64,000 nucleotides of DNA from CALOFP01 sp942492635 (GCA_942492635.1 CALOFP010000002.1:248001-312000), one strand, 5' to 3'; positions 50,641-59,308 are shown, counted from the first letter of the stretch. Translations and numbers: made by a program. The notes: a model not told the origin generated them from the sequence alone.

Positions 50641-51879
50641 TTAGTCGAGAAGGTGGGTGAGAAGCCCGCTTCTGAGTTTAGGTTCGAACCATGTGGATTT
50701 GGGAGGCATTACCTTTCCGGCGTCTGCAACACCCATGAGCTGCTCGATTGTTGTAGGATACATGGCGAATGCTACTGCGCACTCTCCGCTGTTCACTCGT
50801 TTTTCGAGTTCTTCTGTTCCTCTGATTCCGCCTACGAAATCGATGCGGTTGTCGACTCTGGGATCACCTATTCCGAGGATAGGTGCGAGAAGGTTTTTCT
50901 GAAGAACCGCAACGTCAAGGCACTCAACCGGATCGTCTGCAGGGAAAGTTCCGGCTTTCGCTCTGAGCTGGTACCACTTTCCGTCGATGTACATTCCGAA
51001 CTCTTTCTGGGATGCAGGTTTTGCCGTTCCCTCTCCGATGAATTCGAACTTTTCTTCAACTTTCTTCATGAAATCTTCCTTTGAAAGTCCGTTGAGATCG
51101 AAAACAACTCTGTTGTAGTCGATGATCATCAGCTGGCTTGCGGGGAAGATTACCGATGAGAAGAAGTTGTACTCCTTTTCAGGTGAGTAGTTGGGATCGC
51201 CCTGCATTCTCTCAGCCTTCACTCTGGCTGCGGATGCACTTCTGTGGTGCCCGTCTGCAACGTAGAGGTAGTTGATCTTGGAGAAGAGTTCGGAGAGTTC
51301 TTCGATAGCAGCCTTGTCGCGGATTACCCAAACTGTGTGCTGAATTCCGTCCTCTTTTTCGAAGTCGTATTCAGGCTCAGCTTTGACAACTTCTGTAACG
51401 ATTTCATTGATCCTGTCGTTGTCCCTGTAGGTGAGGAATACTGGACCGGCATTTGCTCCGAGTGTGAGTACGTGACGGGTTCTGTCATCCTCTTTTGCCT
51501 TTCTTGTGAACTCATGCTTCTTGATGAGATCGTTGTTGTAGTCATCGGCAGATGTACATGCCATGATGCCGTACTGTCTATGATCTCCCATCCTCTGCAT
51601 GTAGACGTAGAGGTAGTTCTCGTCGTCCTGGATAAGTGTTCCTTCGGCAATCATCTTGTCGAAGTTTTCTTTTGCCTTTGCGTAAACGCTGTCGTCATAG
51701 AGGTCGATGTTTTCGGGAAGATCGATCTCCGGTTTTACAACGTGAAGGAAAGAGTGGGGGTTGCCCTCAGCAATTTCCCTAGCCTCTTTTGAATTTATTA
51801 CATCGTATGGAAAACTTGCAACTTTTTCGGCAAGTTCCTTTTTTGGCCTTACGGCCCTGAATGGTCTAACGGTTACCAT
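50641..51879 (-). CDS. DUF1015 family protein
   Basis: A 412-residue protein of a conserved family of unknown function. Typical motifs are VRPFRAVRPKKELAEKVAS, PYDVINSKEAREIAEGNPHSFLHV, YLYVYMQRM, HVLTLGANAGPVFLTYRDND and YVADGHHRSASAARV, ending MPPKSTWFEPKLRSGLL. The HHRSA region suggests a catalytic or ligand-binding site, but no reaction is established. The ATG has AAGGAGGC upstream. It has its own promoter and terminator. Confidence 0.88.
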   Translation of the reverse strand: MVTVRPFRAVRPKKELAEKVASFPYDVINSKEAREIAEGNPHSFLHVVKPEIDLPENIDLYDDSVYAKAKENFDKMIAEGTLIQDDENYLYVYMQRMGDHRQYGIMACTSADDYNNDLIKKHEFTRKAKEDDRTRHVLTLGANAGPVFLTYRDNDRINEIVTEVVKAEPEYDFEKEDGIQHTVWVIRDKAAIEELSELFSKINYLYVADGHHRSASAARVKAERMQGDPNYSPEKEYNFFSSVIFPASQLMIIDYNRVVFDLNGLSKEDFMKKVEEKFEFIGEGTAKPASQKEFGMYIDGKWYQLRAKAGTFPADDPVECLDVAVLQKNLLAPILGIGDPRVDNRIDFVGGIRGTEELEKRVNSGECAVAFAMYPTTIEQLMGVADAGKVMPPKSTWFEPKLRSGLLTHLLD

Positions 51880-51932
51880 GAAAGCCTCCTTTAAGGTGAT
51901 TTTCTTGAAAAATCAAAAACGAAGAACAGTAC

Positions 51933-51961
51933 TATTTATAAAAGTTTAAAACAGTTGTCAA
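51933..51961 (-). promoter_or_regulatory. promoter of the DUF1015 gene
   Basis: On the minus strand TTGACA (51961-51956) and TAAATA (51938-51933) are 17 bases apart; TATAAA two bases nearer is an alternative -10. Confidence 0.5.
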
Positions 51962-52000
51962 GTTATATGGGAATTTGTGGTCGAAAAGGGAAAAAGTGGT

Positions 52001-52355
52001 GGAGAAGTGAACCATAAGCCGGATTTTGTCGAGATGGTCATTTATCTGGGACGGCGGTTACCCGTCGCCTCAAGCGGTCAACCCGGATACGTCGGGCGAG
52101 CAACCCTTATCTGCCGCGGCAGGTGGTATCTCTATTAGACCTTGCTCCTGAGGGGGTTTACCTGGCGGGGTATGTCACCACACCCCCGGTGAGCTCTTAC
52201 CTCACCCTTTCACCTTAACCCGGTCATGCCGGGCTGTCTCCTCTCTGTTGCACTTTCCGTAGGGTCACCCCTCCTGGCTGTTAGCCAGCCTCATGCTCTG
52301 CGGAGTCCGGACTTTCCTCTGGACACGGTCCAGCGACCAACAGGATCACTTCTCC
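52001..52355 (-). ncRNA. rnpB: RNase P RNA
   Basis: The catalytic RNA of RNase P, which removes 5' leaders from tRNA precursors. On the minus strand it begins with a P1 strand (TCACTTCTCC complement at 52346-52355) and ends with its partner (52001-52010). The universal segments GAGGAAAGTCCGGACTCC near the 5' end, ACAGAGAGGAGAC-type P8/J region, and AGATAAATGACCATC and ACAAAATCCGGCTTA near the 3' end are present. The bacterial type A class is likely from the overall helices. No other tRNA-processing gene is nearby. Confidence 0.96.
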
Positions 52356-52402
52356 ATAATGTGAAAGATCGAAATCTTCGTGGCGATTTCGCCGATTGAG
52401 TC

Positions 52403-52431
52403 GATATACTTCAGGAAAGCGGGCAGTGCAA
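52403..52431 (-). promoter_or_regulatory. promoter of rnpB
   Basis: On the minus strand TTGCAC (52431-52426) and TATATC (52408-52403) are 17 bases apart, giving a start near 52396 and a short 5' extension. The 9-base inverted arms ATTGAGTCG (52395-52403) and CGACTCAAT (52454-52462) flank it. Confidence 0.45.
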
Positions 52432-52474
52432 ATCCCGGTTTCCCATTTGCGAACGACTCAATGTGTAGGCCGGT

Positions 52475-53206
52475 TTACTCTGCTTCCTTTCCCGGAACAT
52501 TGTCGGGGGGAAGAAGAATGCACTGGCAGTTGGGACACATCTCTATCTTGTCAGCCTTCAGGATGTTGTTGAAGAGCTGGGGAGGAAGAGTCATGTTGCA
52601 TCCCTTGCAGATGTAATCTTCGGCGAGAGCTATAGCCCTTCCTGAAGCTGAACTCTGCAGAATTCTTTCGTATTTTCTAAGAACGATCGGCTTGATCTTG
52701 GATGCAACCTTGTCCCTGTCCTCGTAGATGGCATCGATTTCTGTTTCAAGCTGGGAAATACGGGAAAGATTCTCCTTGATCTTTTTCTCATATTCGGTCG
52801 TTTTCTTGGAGCACTCTTCCTCGATGGTCTTGAGCTCCTCGTTCTTGATCTCGATTTCCCGGTTGATCTGGTTGATCTCTTCATCAAGTTCCTTGTTGAA
52901 CCTCTTGATGTTGTCGATCTCGCGAAGAAGCGTGTTGTACTCATCCTTGTTTCGGATGGCAGACTGCTTGCCGGTGATGCTTTTCAGCTTATCTTCACCC
53001 TTGTGGAGGATTTCGGATCGTTTTGATTTTTCCTCCTCCTGGATTGAGATTCCGTTCTTGAGTTCGTTTACCTTACTCTGCATTCCGTCAATTTTGTCCC
53101 TGAGAAGGTCGTTCTCTTCGGGCAGGCTGTCTAGTTCGTCCTCTCTGGAGAAGATGAGACTGTCAATCTTCTGAAGATCTTTTAGTTTTCTGAGTTCTTC
53201 CAGCAA
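52475..53206 (-). CDS. coiled-coil protein with C-terminal C4 zinc ribbon
   Basis: A 243-residue protein: a long coiled coil (about 1-195, rich in Glu, Lys, Leu and Ile) and a zinc ribbon with CKGC (ICKGCNMTLPPQLF) and CPNC (MCPNCQCILL) pairs. It matches the conserved CT398/zf-RING_7 family, often encoded next to Nif3 and rnpB, as here. It is not enzymatic; a nucleic-acid or protein-binding role is presumed. Confidence 0.87.
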   Translation of the reverse strand: MLEELRKLKDLQKIDSLIFSREDELDSLPEENDLLRDKIDGMQSKVNELKNGISIQEEEKSKRSEILHKGEDKLKSITGKQSAIRNKDEYNTLLREIDNIKRFNKELDEEINQINREIEIKNEELKTIEEECSKKTTEYEKKIKENLSRISQLETEIDAIYEDRDKVASKIKPIVLRKYERILQSSASGRAIALAEDYICKGCNMTLPPQLFNNILKADKIEMCPNCQCILLPPDNVPGKEAE

Positions 53207-53217
53207 GAAAACCTCCT

Positions 53218-54300
53218 TTACGTTATGGTGTAATCACTTTCTTTTTTCGATTTGAAGGCAGTTACTTCGTTCTGCCCGACAATTCTATCCACAATGGAAA
53301 GAAAGGGTAGTTCAATTTCAACGTGGCTCGTATCGACCACGGTAAATCCTTTTCTATATGCAAATTCAAGGTCGTGATGGGATAGATCCGATGTGATCAT
53401 AAGTGCTCCCTTCTCCACAAATCGAAGTGCCTTTCCGCAGGCTCCGGGCATTATGTAGAGCTTTTTGAATTCCCTGTTGTCTTTTCCGCCGATTCGTTTA
53501 GGTGAGACTCCGTTTTCTCTGAGGATTTCAAGGATTCTTTCAAGAGACTTCTTTTCGGGAAGAGTTCCCTTACGTCCCAGACCGATTGCCGGTGTAATGT
53601 TTGCAGAGCTCAACGGCGAGAAATCAAATGCGGGAACTTCATAAGGATGATTACGTCTTATGGAATCCGACGCATTCTGGATTTCCGATTCTCTCAAGAG
53701 GGTCTCCATTCTTATCTCTTCCACTCGTTCCTCTGTTCCGTTGGAACCGATTGCAGGATTGCTCCCCTCGAGAGGAGTGAAGCGTCCTTCTCCAACGGAG
53801 TGAAAGGTGCAGTCCCGATAATTTTCATAGAGAGCATTGCCCATGTCGATGAGAAAGTTGTGCCTGAAAGATTCATAGTCTTTGACCGGTACTAAAACCG
53901 AGAGTTTGACCAGGGGGTCAGAACTGACAATGGGTCTAACGTTGCGAAGAGCGAATAGTTCGGCCCAGAAATCTGCAATGCCTCCCGGACAGATGTCGCA
54001 TGGCGTATGGCATGTATAGAGGGATATTCCCTTTTGGATAAGTGAGATTAGCAGGGATGACTCGTAATCGCCCGAAACAACCTTTCTAAATGGTCTGAAT
54101 ATGAGGGGATGATGGGTGATGATGAGTGTCGCTTCAAGATCTACGGCCTCCCTGACGACTTCTTCGGATAGAGAAAGTGAGACTAGAACCCGGTTGTTCC
54201 GGAATGGAAGTTTTACCTGCCATCCTGAGTTGTCCCACTCCTCCTGAAGAGAGAGAGGAAAGTGTTTTTCAAGTTGAGAAATCAGTACGTTTATACCCAT
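53218..54300 (-). CDS. Nif3-like dinuclear metal center protein
   Basis: A protein of about 360 residues in the Nif3/YbgI family, which forms hexameric rings with two metal ions per subunit. EEWDNSGWQV, the metal-binding LIITHHPLIF, CHTPCDICPGG (variant of the usual YSxHTNLD motif) and a C-terminal DLSHHDLEFAYRKG support this; the middle insertion of about 130 residues is the usual YqfO-like insert. The ATG at 54300 is chosen by homology of the start; it follows directly after a hairpin and a T run with no normal Shine-Dalgarno. The function of the family is unclear. Confidence 0.88.
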   Translation of the reverse strand: MGINVLISQLEKHFPLSLQEEWDNSGWQVKLPFRNNRVLVSLSLSEEVVREAVDLEATLIITHHPLIFRPFRKVVSGDYESSLLISLIQKGISLYTCHTPCDICPGGIADFWAELFALRNVRPIVSSDPLVKLSVLVPVKDYESFRHNFLIDMGNALYENYRDCTFHSVGEGRFTPLEGSNPAIGSNGTEERVEEIRMETLLRESEIQNASDSIRRNHPYEVPAFDFSPLSSANITPAIGLGRKGTLPEKKSLERILEILRENGVSPKRIGGKDNREFKKLYIMPGACGKALRFVEKGALMITSDLSHHDLEFAYRKGFTVVDTSHVEIELPFLSIVDRIVGQNEVTAFKSKKESDYTIT

Positions 54301-54303
54301 CGC

Positions 54304-54338
54304 AAAAAAAAAGCACCTGTTTCTCAGAAACAAGTGCT
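54304..54338 (-). terminator. hairpin plus T9 between the tRNA and the nif3-like gene
   Basis: On the minus strand AGCAC-x-TGTTTC type arms (54312-54323 with 54327-54338, one mismatch, loop of 3) are followed by nine T just before the nif3-like ATG at 54300. It may end the tRNA transcript or act as an attenuator of the downstream gene. Confidence 0.75.
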
Positions 54339-54400
54339 AATAAATGTTCATATATCAAGTGTCGCTATGTAAAAAAGCAACTTGAACCTCCCATAAAAGG

Positions 54401-54476
54401 TGGTGGGCCCAAGAGGATTCGAACCTCTGACCATCCGGTTATGAGCCGGAGGCTCTACCAACTGAGCTATAGGCCC
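54401..54476 (-). tRNA. tRNA with CAU anticodon (tRNA-Ile2 or elongator tRNA-Met)
   Basis: A 76-base tRNA with encoded CCA, intact acceptor (GGGCCTA with TGGGCCC), D loop, T loop (GTTCGAATC) and anticodon loop CTCATAA. The anticodon CAU is shared by tRNA-Met and by tRNA-Ile2, whose C is changed to lysidine by TilS. Acceptor pairs C4-G69 and C5-G68, known as TilS recognition features, favour tRNA-Ile2, but an elongator Met tRNA cannot be ruled out. Confidence 0.93.
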
Positions 54477-54620
54477 ACCAAGTACGACGATATATATAGC
54501 TTAATAAAATTAAAAAGCAATCTTTTTTAAAAATATTTTTACAAAAGTTGATATTTACTATAGTTTTAGGAAAGGAAAAGTTGTTTGACGATGTTTATAT
54601 GTAGTTAATCTGGAGCTTTT

Positions 54621-55907
54621 ATGGAGTTTTTTGATATTCAGGGCGGTGCCGTTCTCGAGGGAACGGTAACTCCTTCGGGCAATAAGAATGAGGCTTTACC
54701 GGTGCTTGCGGCCTCTCTCCTGACATCCGAGAAGGTAAGAATTGATAACCTTCCGGATATTCTTGATGTGCGAATTATGCTTGAAATCATGGATGATCTG
54801 GGGGTCAGTGTTGAGAGGCTCTCTAAAAATTCGGTGGAGATAGACGCATCCAAACTTGAAGAAAAGCCTCTGAACAGAGAGCTTTGCAGCCGTATCCGAA
54901 CATCAATTCTGTTTGCGGGCCCCATCCTTGCCAGGACCGGTTCTGTCGTTCTTCCGCCCCCGGGGGGAGATATCATAGGACGAAGAAGAGTCGATACCCA
55001 CTTTCTAGGTTTCGCCCAGCTTGGAGCTCTCTATCAGGCGGATGCGACGGGCTACAGAATCGTAGCCAAGGCCCTGAGAGGTGCCGAAATTTTCCTTGAT
55101 GAGGCAAGTGTTACCGCGACGGAAAACATACTGATGGTTGCGGTTCTATCTGAAGGTGAAACTGTTATATACAACGCTGCGGCTGAACCTCACGTTCAGG
55201 GTTTGTGCAGGTTTCTCAACGCTATGGGCGCAAAAATTGAGGGTATAGGAACCAATAGGTTGAAGATAGAGGGTGTTTCCTCTCTCAACGGAGCTCAGCA
55301 CAATGTCGGTCCTGATTACATTGAAACGGGTTCATTTCTGGCCCTTGCTGCGGTAACGGGTGGAGAGCTGACCATTAAGGATACCAGACCTTCCGATCTC
55401 AAAATGGTTTTCCACACATTTTCCAAGCTGGGTGTTGATATAGAAGTTCGTGGGGAGGATGTGTTCGTTCCTCATCACTCCAGGCTTGTGATCAGAAAGG
55501 ATATGAATAACGCTGTTCCCAAGATAGATGATGGGATATGGCCGGCATTTCCGTCCGATCTCCTGTCGATAGCGATTGTCACAGCAACTCTTGCTGAAGG
55601 TACGGTTCTGTTTTTTGAGAAAATGTTTGAGAGCAGGCTCTTTTTCGTGGATCGACTCATAGGGATGGGGGCCCAGATAATTTTATGCGATCCCCACAGG
55701 GTGGTTGTTTCCGGTCCCTCTTCTCTCTATGGTGCAAATCATGAGAGTCCCGATATCCGTGCCGGCATGGCTCTTCTTATAGCCGCAATTGCCGCAAAGG
55801 GTCAGAGCAGAATCTTCAATGTCCGTCAGATCGACAGGGGGTACGAGTCGATAGACGACAAGCTCAGATCTCTTGGAGTGGATATCGAGAGAAGATGTTT
55901 GAAGTAG
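54621..55907 (+). CDS. murA: UDP-N-acetylglucosamine 1-carboxyvinyltransferase, Asp-type
   Basis: A 428-residue MurA, the first committed enzyme of peptidoglycan synthesis, transferring enolpyruvate from PEP to UDP-GlcNAc in the cytoplasm. GNKNEALPVLAASLL, SILFAGPILAR, ENILMVAVLSEG, GPDYIETGSF and ESRLFFVDRLIGMGA are family motifs. The loop that normally carries the catalytic Cys (PGGCxIGxRPVDLH) reads PPGGDIIGRRRVDTH, with Asp117 (codon 54969-54971, GAT). Asp there is the natural form in Borrelia, Chlamydia and mycobacteria and gives intrinsic insensitivity to fosfomycin. Confidence 0.95.
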   Translation: MEFFDIQGGAVLEGTVTPSGNKNEALPVLAASLLTSEKVRIDNLPDILDVRIMLEIMDDLGVSVERLSKNSVEIDASKLEEKPLNRELCSRIRTSILFAGPILARTGSVVLPPPGGDIIGRRRVDTHFLGFAQLGALYQADATGYRIVAKALRGAEIFLDEASVTATENILMVAVLSEGETVIYNAAAEPHVQGLCRFLNAMGAKIEGIGTNRLKIEGVSSLNGAQHNVGPDYIETGSFLALAAVTGGELTIKDTRPSDLKMVFHTFSKLGVDIEVRGEDVFVPHHSRLVIRKDMNNAVPKIDDGIWPAFPSDLLSIAIVTATLAEGTVLFFEKMFESRLFFVDRLIGMGAQIILCDPHRVVVSGPSSLYGANHESPDIRAGMALLIAAIAAKGQSRIFNVRQIDRGYESIDDKLRSLGVDIERRCLK

Positions 55908-56134
55908 AGATTCGCCATTTTTTACCGTCTGATAAAAATTGATTTTTCCTATTCGGCGTGATACCATCCCATCCGCGTGGAAATATTAACTAACATTTCA
56001 ATTTATTTTTTTACTAATTGCTTGTTTTTTAAGTCATGCTATTTTTAGATTGGTTTTTTGTTGATAATTGTATTGTATGCAGTAAAAGTTGTAAATCGTT
56101 GCACAATGTTATGCAGTGTTGAATTTAAAAATGC
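55908..56134. other. AT-rich intergenic region
   Basis: About 227 AT-rich bases between murA and the pil promoter; TATGCAGT occurs twice (near 56077 and 56110). No gene was seen. Confidence 0.4.
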
Positions 56135-56163
56135 TTGATTTAATATAGCCGTTATGTTAATAT
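56135..56163 (+). promoter_or_regulatory. promoter of the HTH-pil-aro operon
   Basis: TTGATT (56135-56140) and TAATAT (56158-56163), 17 bases apart, lie about 40 bases before the first gene. Confidence 0.55.
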
Positions 56164-56204
56164 CTTTCGAAAAACTATACTTAGGTTTAGTGAGGTGATG
56201 CAAG

Positions 56205-56402
56205 ATGGGGACGAACAATCTAAAGACGATCCGGGAAAAACTTCTCATGAGCAAGTCCGAACTTGCAAGAAAAGCCGGAGTGTCTGTACTTACCATCGAT
56301 CGCATTGAAAAGGGAGGGAAAAGCCGCATGGAGACAAAGAGGAAGGTTCTTCTGGCTCTCGGTTTTTCCCTTGAAGATAAAGATAGGGTTTTCTCAGATT
56401 GA
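56205..56402 (+). CDS. 65-residue XRE-type helix-turn-helix protein
   Basis: A single-domain Cro/XRE DNA-binding protein: helix-turn-helix around KSELARKAGVSVLTIDRIEKG. The ATG has AGGTGATG upstream. It sits 12 bases before pilM in the same orientation and is the first gene of the pil operon, so autoregulation of type IV pilus genes is likely but not shown. Confidence 0.78.
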   Translation: MGTNNLKTIREKLLMSKSELARKAGVSVLTIDRIEKGGKSRMETKRKVLLALGFSLEDKDRVFSD

Positions 56403-56414
56403 GTAGGGGGCCGC

Positions 56415-57464
56415 ATGTTTTTTAGCAAACAGCTTTTGGGACTTGATCTTGGATCCTACTCCCTGAAGGTTGCCAAGTTGTCCAGAAAACGGGGAAGGTA
56501 CCAGCTTGAAAAGTTCGGTGCTGTTACCATTCCGGTGAATACAGTCGTGGATGGAAGCATCATGAATACCTACGAGATGAATGATGCCATCAAAACGCTC
56601 TTCGCAAGGGAGAGGGTGAAGGAGAAATACTGCGCCATCAGTATTGCGGGACACGGAATAATCAATAGGGTCGTGAATATTCCAAAGGTTTCCGAAGAGG
56701 AGTTTCCCGAGGCTCTGAGAGCCGAGGCTGAGACCCACATCCCCCATGATATTTCGGAGATTTTCTTTGACGGAATCAGGACCGGTGCGTACGAAAGCAA
56801 TAAGGAACGGGTTATTCTGATAGCCGCCAGGCAGGATCTGGTGGGAGACTTCATTCAGGTGGTTTACGATGCCGGAGTACGTCCCATGTCGGTTGAAATA
56901 GATGCCTCAGCTCTGGCCAATATATTTGAGGTCAACTATCCGGAAGAGATGGATAAGAGCGTGGCGTTTTTGAATGTGGGGGCGTCAAAGATAAACGTCG
57001 TGATCATTTCAAAAGGCGCTCTCAGTTTCTTCAGGGACATTCCTACTGGTGGAAACTATATTACCGAAGAGATAACAAGACGGCTGAAGGTTAGTTTCCA
57101 GCAGGCTGAGAGCCTCAAGTCCGGAGCCAGGAGTGCAGAGGATTCGATTCTTCCCAATCAGGTTGAAGAGGTGGTTTCCGATGTGGCCAAGAATATGGTT
57201 GGAGATATCCTCAGGGTTTTTGATTATTACCAGAATATTAATGCCGACGATGAGATTTCCAAGATTTTCATCACGGGAGGAGCGACACGCTCCCACACAT
57301 TTGTCTCAACCTTGAAATCGGAGATAGGTATCTCCGTAGAGAAGTTTAATCCGTTCAAGGAGGTGACTGTTTCCGCCAATCTCTTCAAGGAAGGTGAAAT
57401 GGAGGATTTATCACACATTGCAGCTATTAGTATGGGATTAGCTTTACGGAGGTTAGACGAGTAG
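56415..57464 (+). CDS. pilM: type IV pilus assembly protein PilM
   Basis: A 349-residue cytoplasmic actin-like protein that binds the N-terminus of PilN and links to the pilus motor. LGLDLGSYSLKVAKL, VAFLNVGASKINVVI and IFITGGATRSHTF are the nucleotide-binding motifs of the fold. pilN starts 2 bases after it. Confidence 0.95.
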   Translation: MFFSKQLLGLDLGSYSLKVAKLSRKRGRYQLEKFGAVTIPVNTVVDGSIMNTYEMNDAIKTLFARERVKEKYCAISIAGHGIINRVVNIPKVSEEEFPEALRAEAETHIPHDISEIFFDGIRTGAYESNKERVILIAARQDLVGDFIQVVYDAGVRPMSVEIDASALANIFEVNYPEEMDKSVAFLNVGASKINVVIISKGALSFFRDIPTGGNYITEEITRRLKVSFQQAESLKSGARSAEDSILPNQVEEVVSDVAKNMVGDILRVFDYYQNINADDEISKIFITGGATRSHTFVSTLKSEIGISVEKFNPFKEVTVSANLFKEGEMEDLSHIAAISMGLALRRLDE

Positions 57465-57465
57465 C

Positions 57466-58053
57466 ATGATACGGATAAACTTACTGCCGGTTAAGGAGGA
57501 GAAGCTTGTTAATCTTGCAAAAGGTTTTCTCCTTGTCGTGGTTGTTGTTCTTGTTTCCATGGTTGCCCTTCTCGTCGCCAACAGCTCTGTATTGAGCGGG
57601 AAGGAGAAGAGCGCCCGAACGGATATTCAGAAGATCGACCGAGAGATAGCGAGCCTCAAAACCATCATAGGAAAGGTCAACAAGGCAAAACAGCAGAACA
57701 GGGAGCTTCAGAGACTTCTCGATATCATTATTCGACTCAAGGAGCGCAATATCGGGCCGGTTCGTGTTTTCGACGAACTTTCTTTGAAGATGCCTTCAAG
57801 TAAAATTTGGCTTGATACAATTCAACTTTCTGGAGGCACCCTATCGGTTGATGGAAAAACTCTTGAGAACAAGGAGGTTGCTGATTTCATGAAGCAGCTT
57901 GAAAGTTCTCTGTTTTTCTCCAACGTTGAGTTGAAGAGAATTCAAAAGGAGAGAGTTGTTAACGGTGTAACTCTATTGAAATACTCCCTGAAAAGTAGCG
58001 TTGATTTTCGCGGGCGTGCCAAGAAGCGAGTTAAGAAGGGTACGGGAAAATAA
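57466..58053 (+). CDS. pilN: type IV pilus assembly protein PilN
   Basis: A 195-residue inner-membrane protein. The N-terminus MIRINLLPVKEEK binds PilM, followed by a membrane helix (GFLLVVVVVLVSMVALLVA), a coiled coil and a ferredoxin-like periplasmic domain. Confidence 0.93.
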   Translation: MIRINLLPVKEEKLVNLAKGFLLVVVVVLVSMVALLVANSSVLSGKEKSARTDIQKIDREIASLKTIIGKVNKAKQQNRELQRLLDIIIRLKERNIGPVRVFDELSLKMPSSKIWLDTIQLSGGTLSVDGKTLENKEVADFMKQLESSLFFSNVELKRIQKERVVNGVTLLKYSLKSSVDFRGRAKKRVKKGTGK

Positions 58054-58065
58054 AAGGAGCACAGG

Positions 58066-58731
58066 ATGAAGAGTCTTCTTATTGCCATAGGAAAGACAAA
58101 ACCCCTATACAGGTGGGGGGTCGCAGCGGCGGTTCTTCTGCTGGTTGTTGTTGTCTACTACTTCAGTGTCTATGTACCTCATCAGAGTAGGATGAGGGAG
58201 ATGGTCGATGAATTCAACATGAAGAAAAAGCAGTTTTCCGATATGGCTGTAAAGGCCAGTGATCTCAACTTTTATCTTGAAGAAAAGGAGAGGCTTGAGA
58301 GAGATACGGAGAAGGCAAAACGTATGCTTCCTGACAAGAAGGAGATTCCTTCCCTCTTGAGCAAGATTTCCGAGGAAGCTGAAAAGTACGGACTCGAAGT
58401 CTACTTTTTTGAACCTTCACCGGAAAGTGTAAAAGAAATGATTGCCGAGGTTCCCGTATCTGTCAAACTGAAGGGAAGTTACCACGAAGTTCTCAGTTTC
58501 TTCGACTCGGTAAATAAAATACCGAGAATCGTGAACGTCAGTAACATCAAGATGAAATCGGAGCCGCAAAAGGCGAGAAAGACAGCGTCTAAAGTAAAAG
58601 GAAGCGCCTTTTCCGCATTCCAGCCCAACAAGACCAGACTGGATGTTTCCCTTAAGGTGACCACCTATCGTGTCTTGAGTCAGAGTGAGATTGAAAAGCG
58701 TAAAAAGGGAGGCAAACGTGGTAAGAAATAA
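58066..58731 (+). CDS. pilO: type IV pilus assembly protein PilO
   Basis: A 221-residue protein with one membrane helix (WGVAAAVLLLVVVVYYFSVYV), coiled coil and a periplasmic domain (LKGSYHEVLSFFDSVNKIPRIVNV-type). It pairs with PilN as part of the alignment complex. Its end overlaps the start of pilP. Confidence 0.93.
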   Translation: MKSLLIAIGKTKPLYRWGVAAAVLLLVVVVYYFSVYVPHQSRMREMVDEFNMKKKQFSDMAVKASDLNFYLEEKERLERDTEKAKRMLPDKKEIPSLLSKISEEAEKYGLEVYFFEPSPESVKEMIAEVPVSVKLKGSYHEVLSFFDSVNKIPRIVNVSNIKMKSEPQKARKTASKVKGSAFSAFQPNKTRLDVSLKVTTYRVLSQSEIEKRKKGGKRGKK

Positions 58732-59308
58732 CCTCGTACTCTACATTTTCTTTATTGTTGTTGTCTCTCTTGTGGGATGCGGTGCCGACTACGATTTTTC
58801 GTTTGATAAAGAGAGCGAGATCAGCAGGATAAAAAAGAAGCAGGAGGAGCGGGAAAAGAAAACACGCTCCATGGAGAAGAAACAGGAGCAGAATCTTGAG
58901 GATATTATCAAGCGATCCGCAAACTACGTATACTCTCCCGTTGGAAAAAGAGATCCGTTTCGCTCCTATTTCGGTGATTTCAAGGTTGTCGAACGCGAGA
59001 GGAAAATTGTAAGTGAGCTCCAGAGGTTTGACATCGCCGACCTCAAGTTGACGGCAATAATCTGGGGAATTACAGAGCCCCGTGCTGTCATAGTCGCCCC
59101 CAACAACAAGAGCCACATCGTGAAGAGAGGGGCCTTTATCGGAAAGAACTGGGGAAAGATAAGTAAGATACTTCAGGATAAGATAGAGATAGTAGAAACG
59201 TATAAGGATCCTCTTGGTAGAAAGATGTTCAGTAAGCTCTATCTTGAATTGCCGGTTAAATCGCTGATGAAACGCGATGAAGAACCTTTAAGCGGCGATG
59301 ATAAGTAA
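58718..59308 (+). CDS. pilP: type IV pilus lipoprotein PilP
   Basis: A 196-residue inner-membrane lipoprotein (lipobox LVGC in VVVSLVGCGADY) with the C-terminal PilP/GspC-like HR domain containing YSPVGKRDPFRSYF and LKLTAIIWGITEPRAVI. It links PilNO to secretin PilQ. The start is GTG at 58718 with GGGAGG upstream; the longer frame inside pilO is rejected. Confidence 0.9.
   Translation: MVRNNLVLYIFFIVVVSLVGCGADYDFSFDKESEISRIKKKQEEREKKTRSMEKKQEQNLEDIIKRSANYVYSPVGKRDPFRSYFGDFKVVERERKIVSELQRFDIADLKLTAIIWGITEPRAVIVAPNNKSHIVKRGAFIGKNWGKISKILQDKIEIVETYKDPLGRKMFSKLYLELPVKSLMKRDEEPLSGDDK

Noticed and set aside
54301..54333. TTG start of the nif3-like gene at 54333
   Set aside because: It would lie inside the hairpin and add a Phe-rich N-terminus not seen in the family; the ATG at 54300 fits the usual start.
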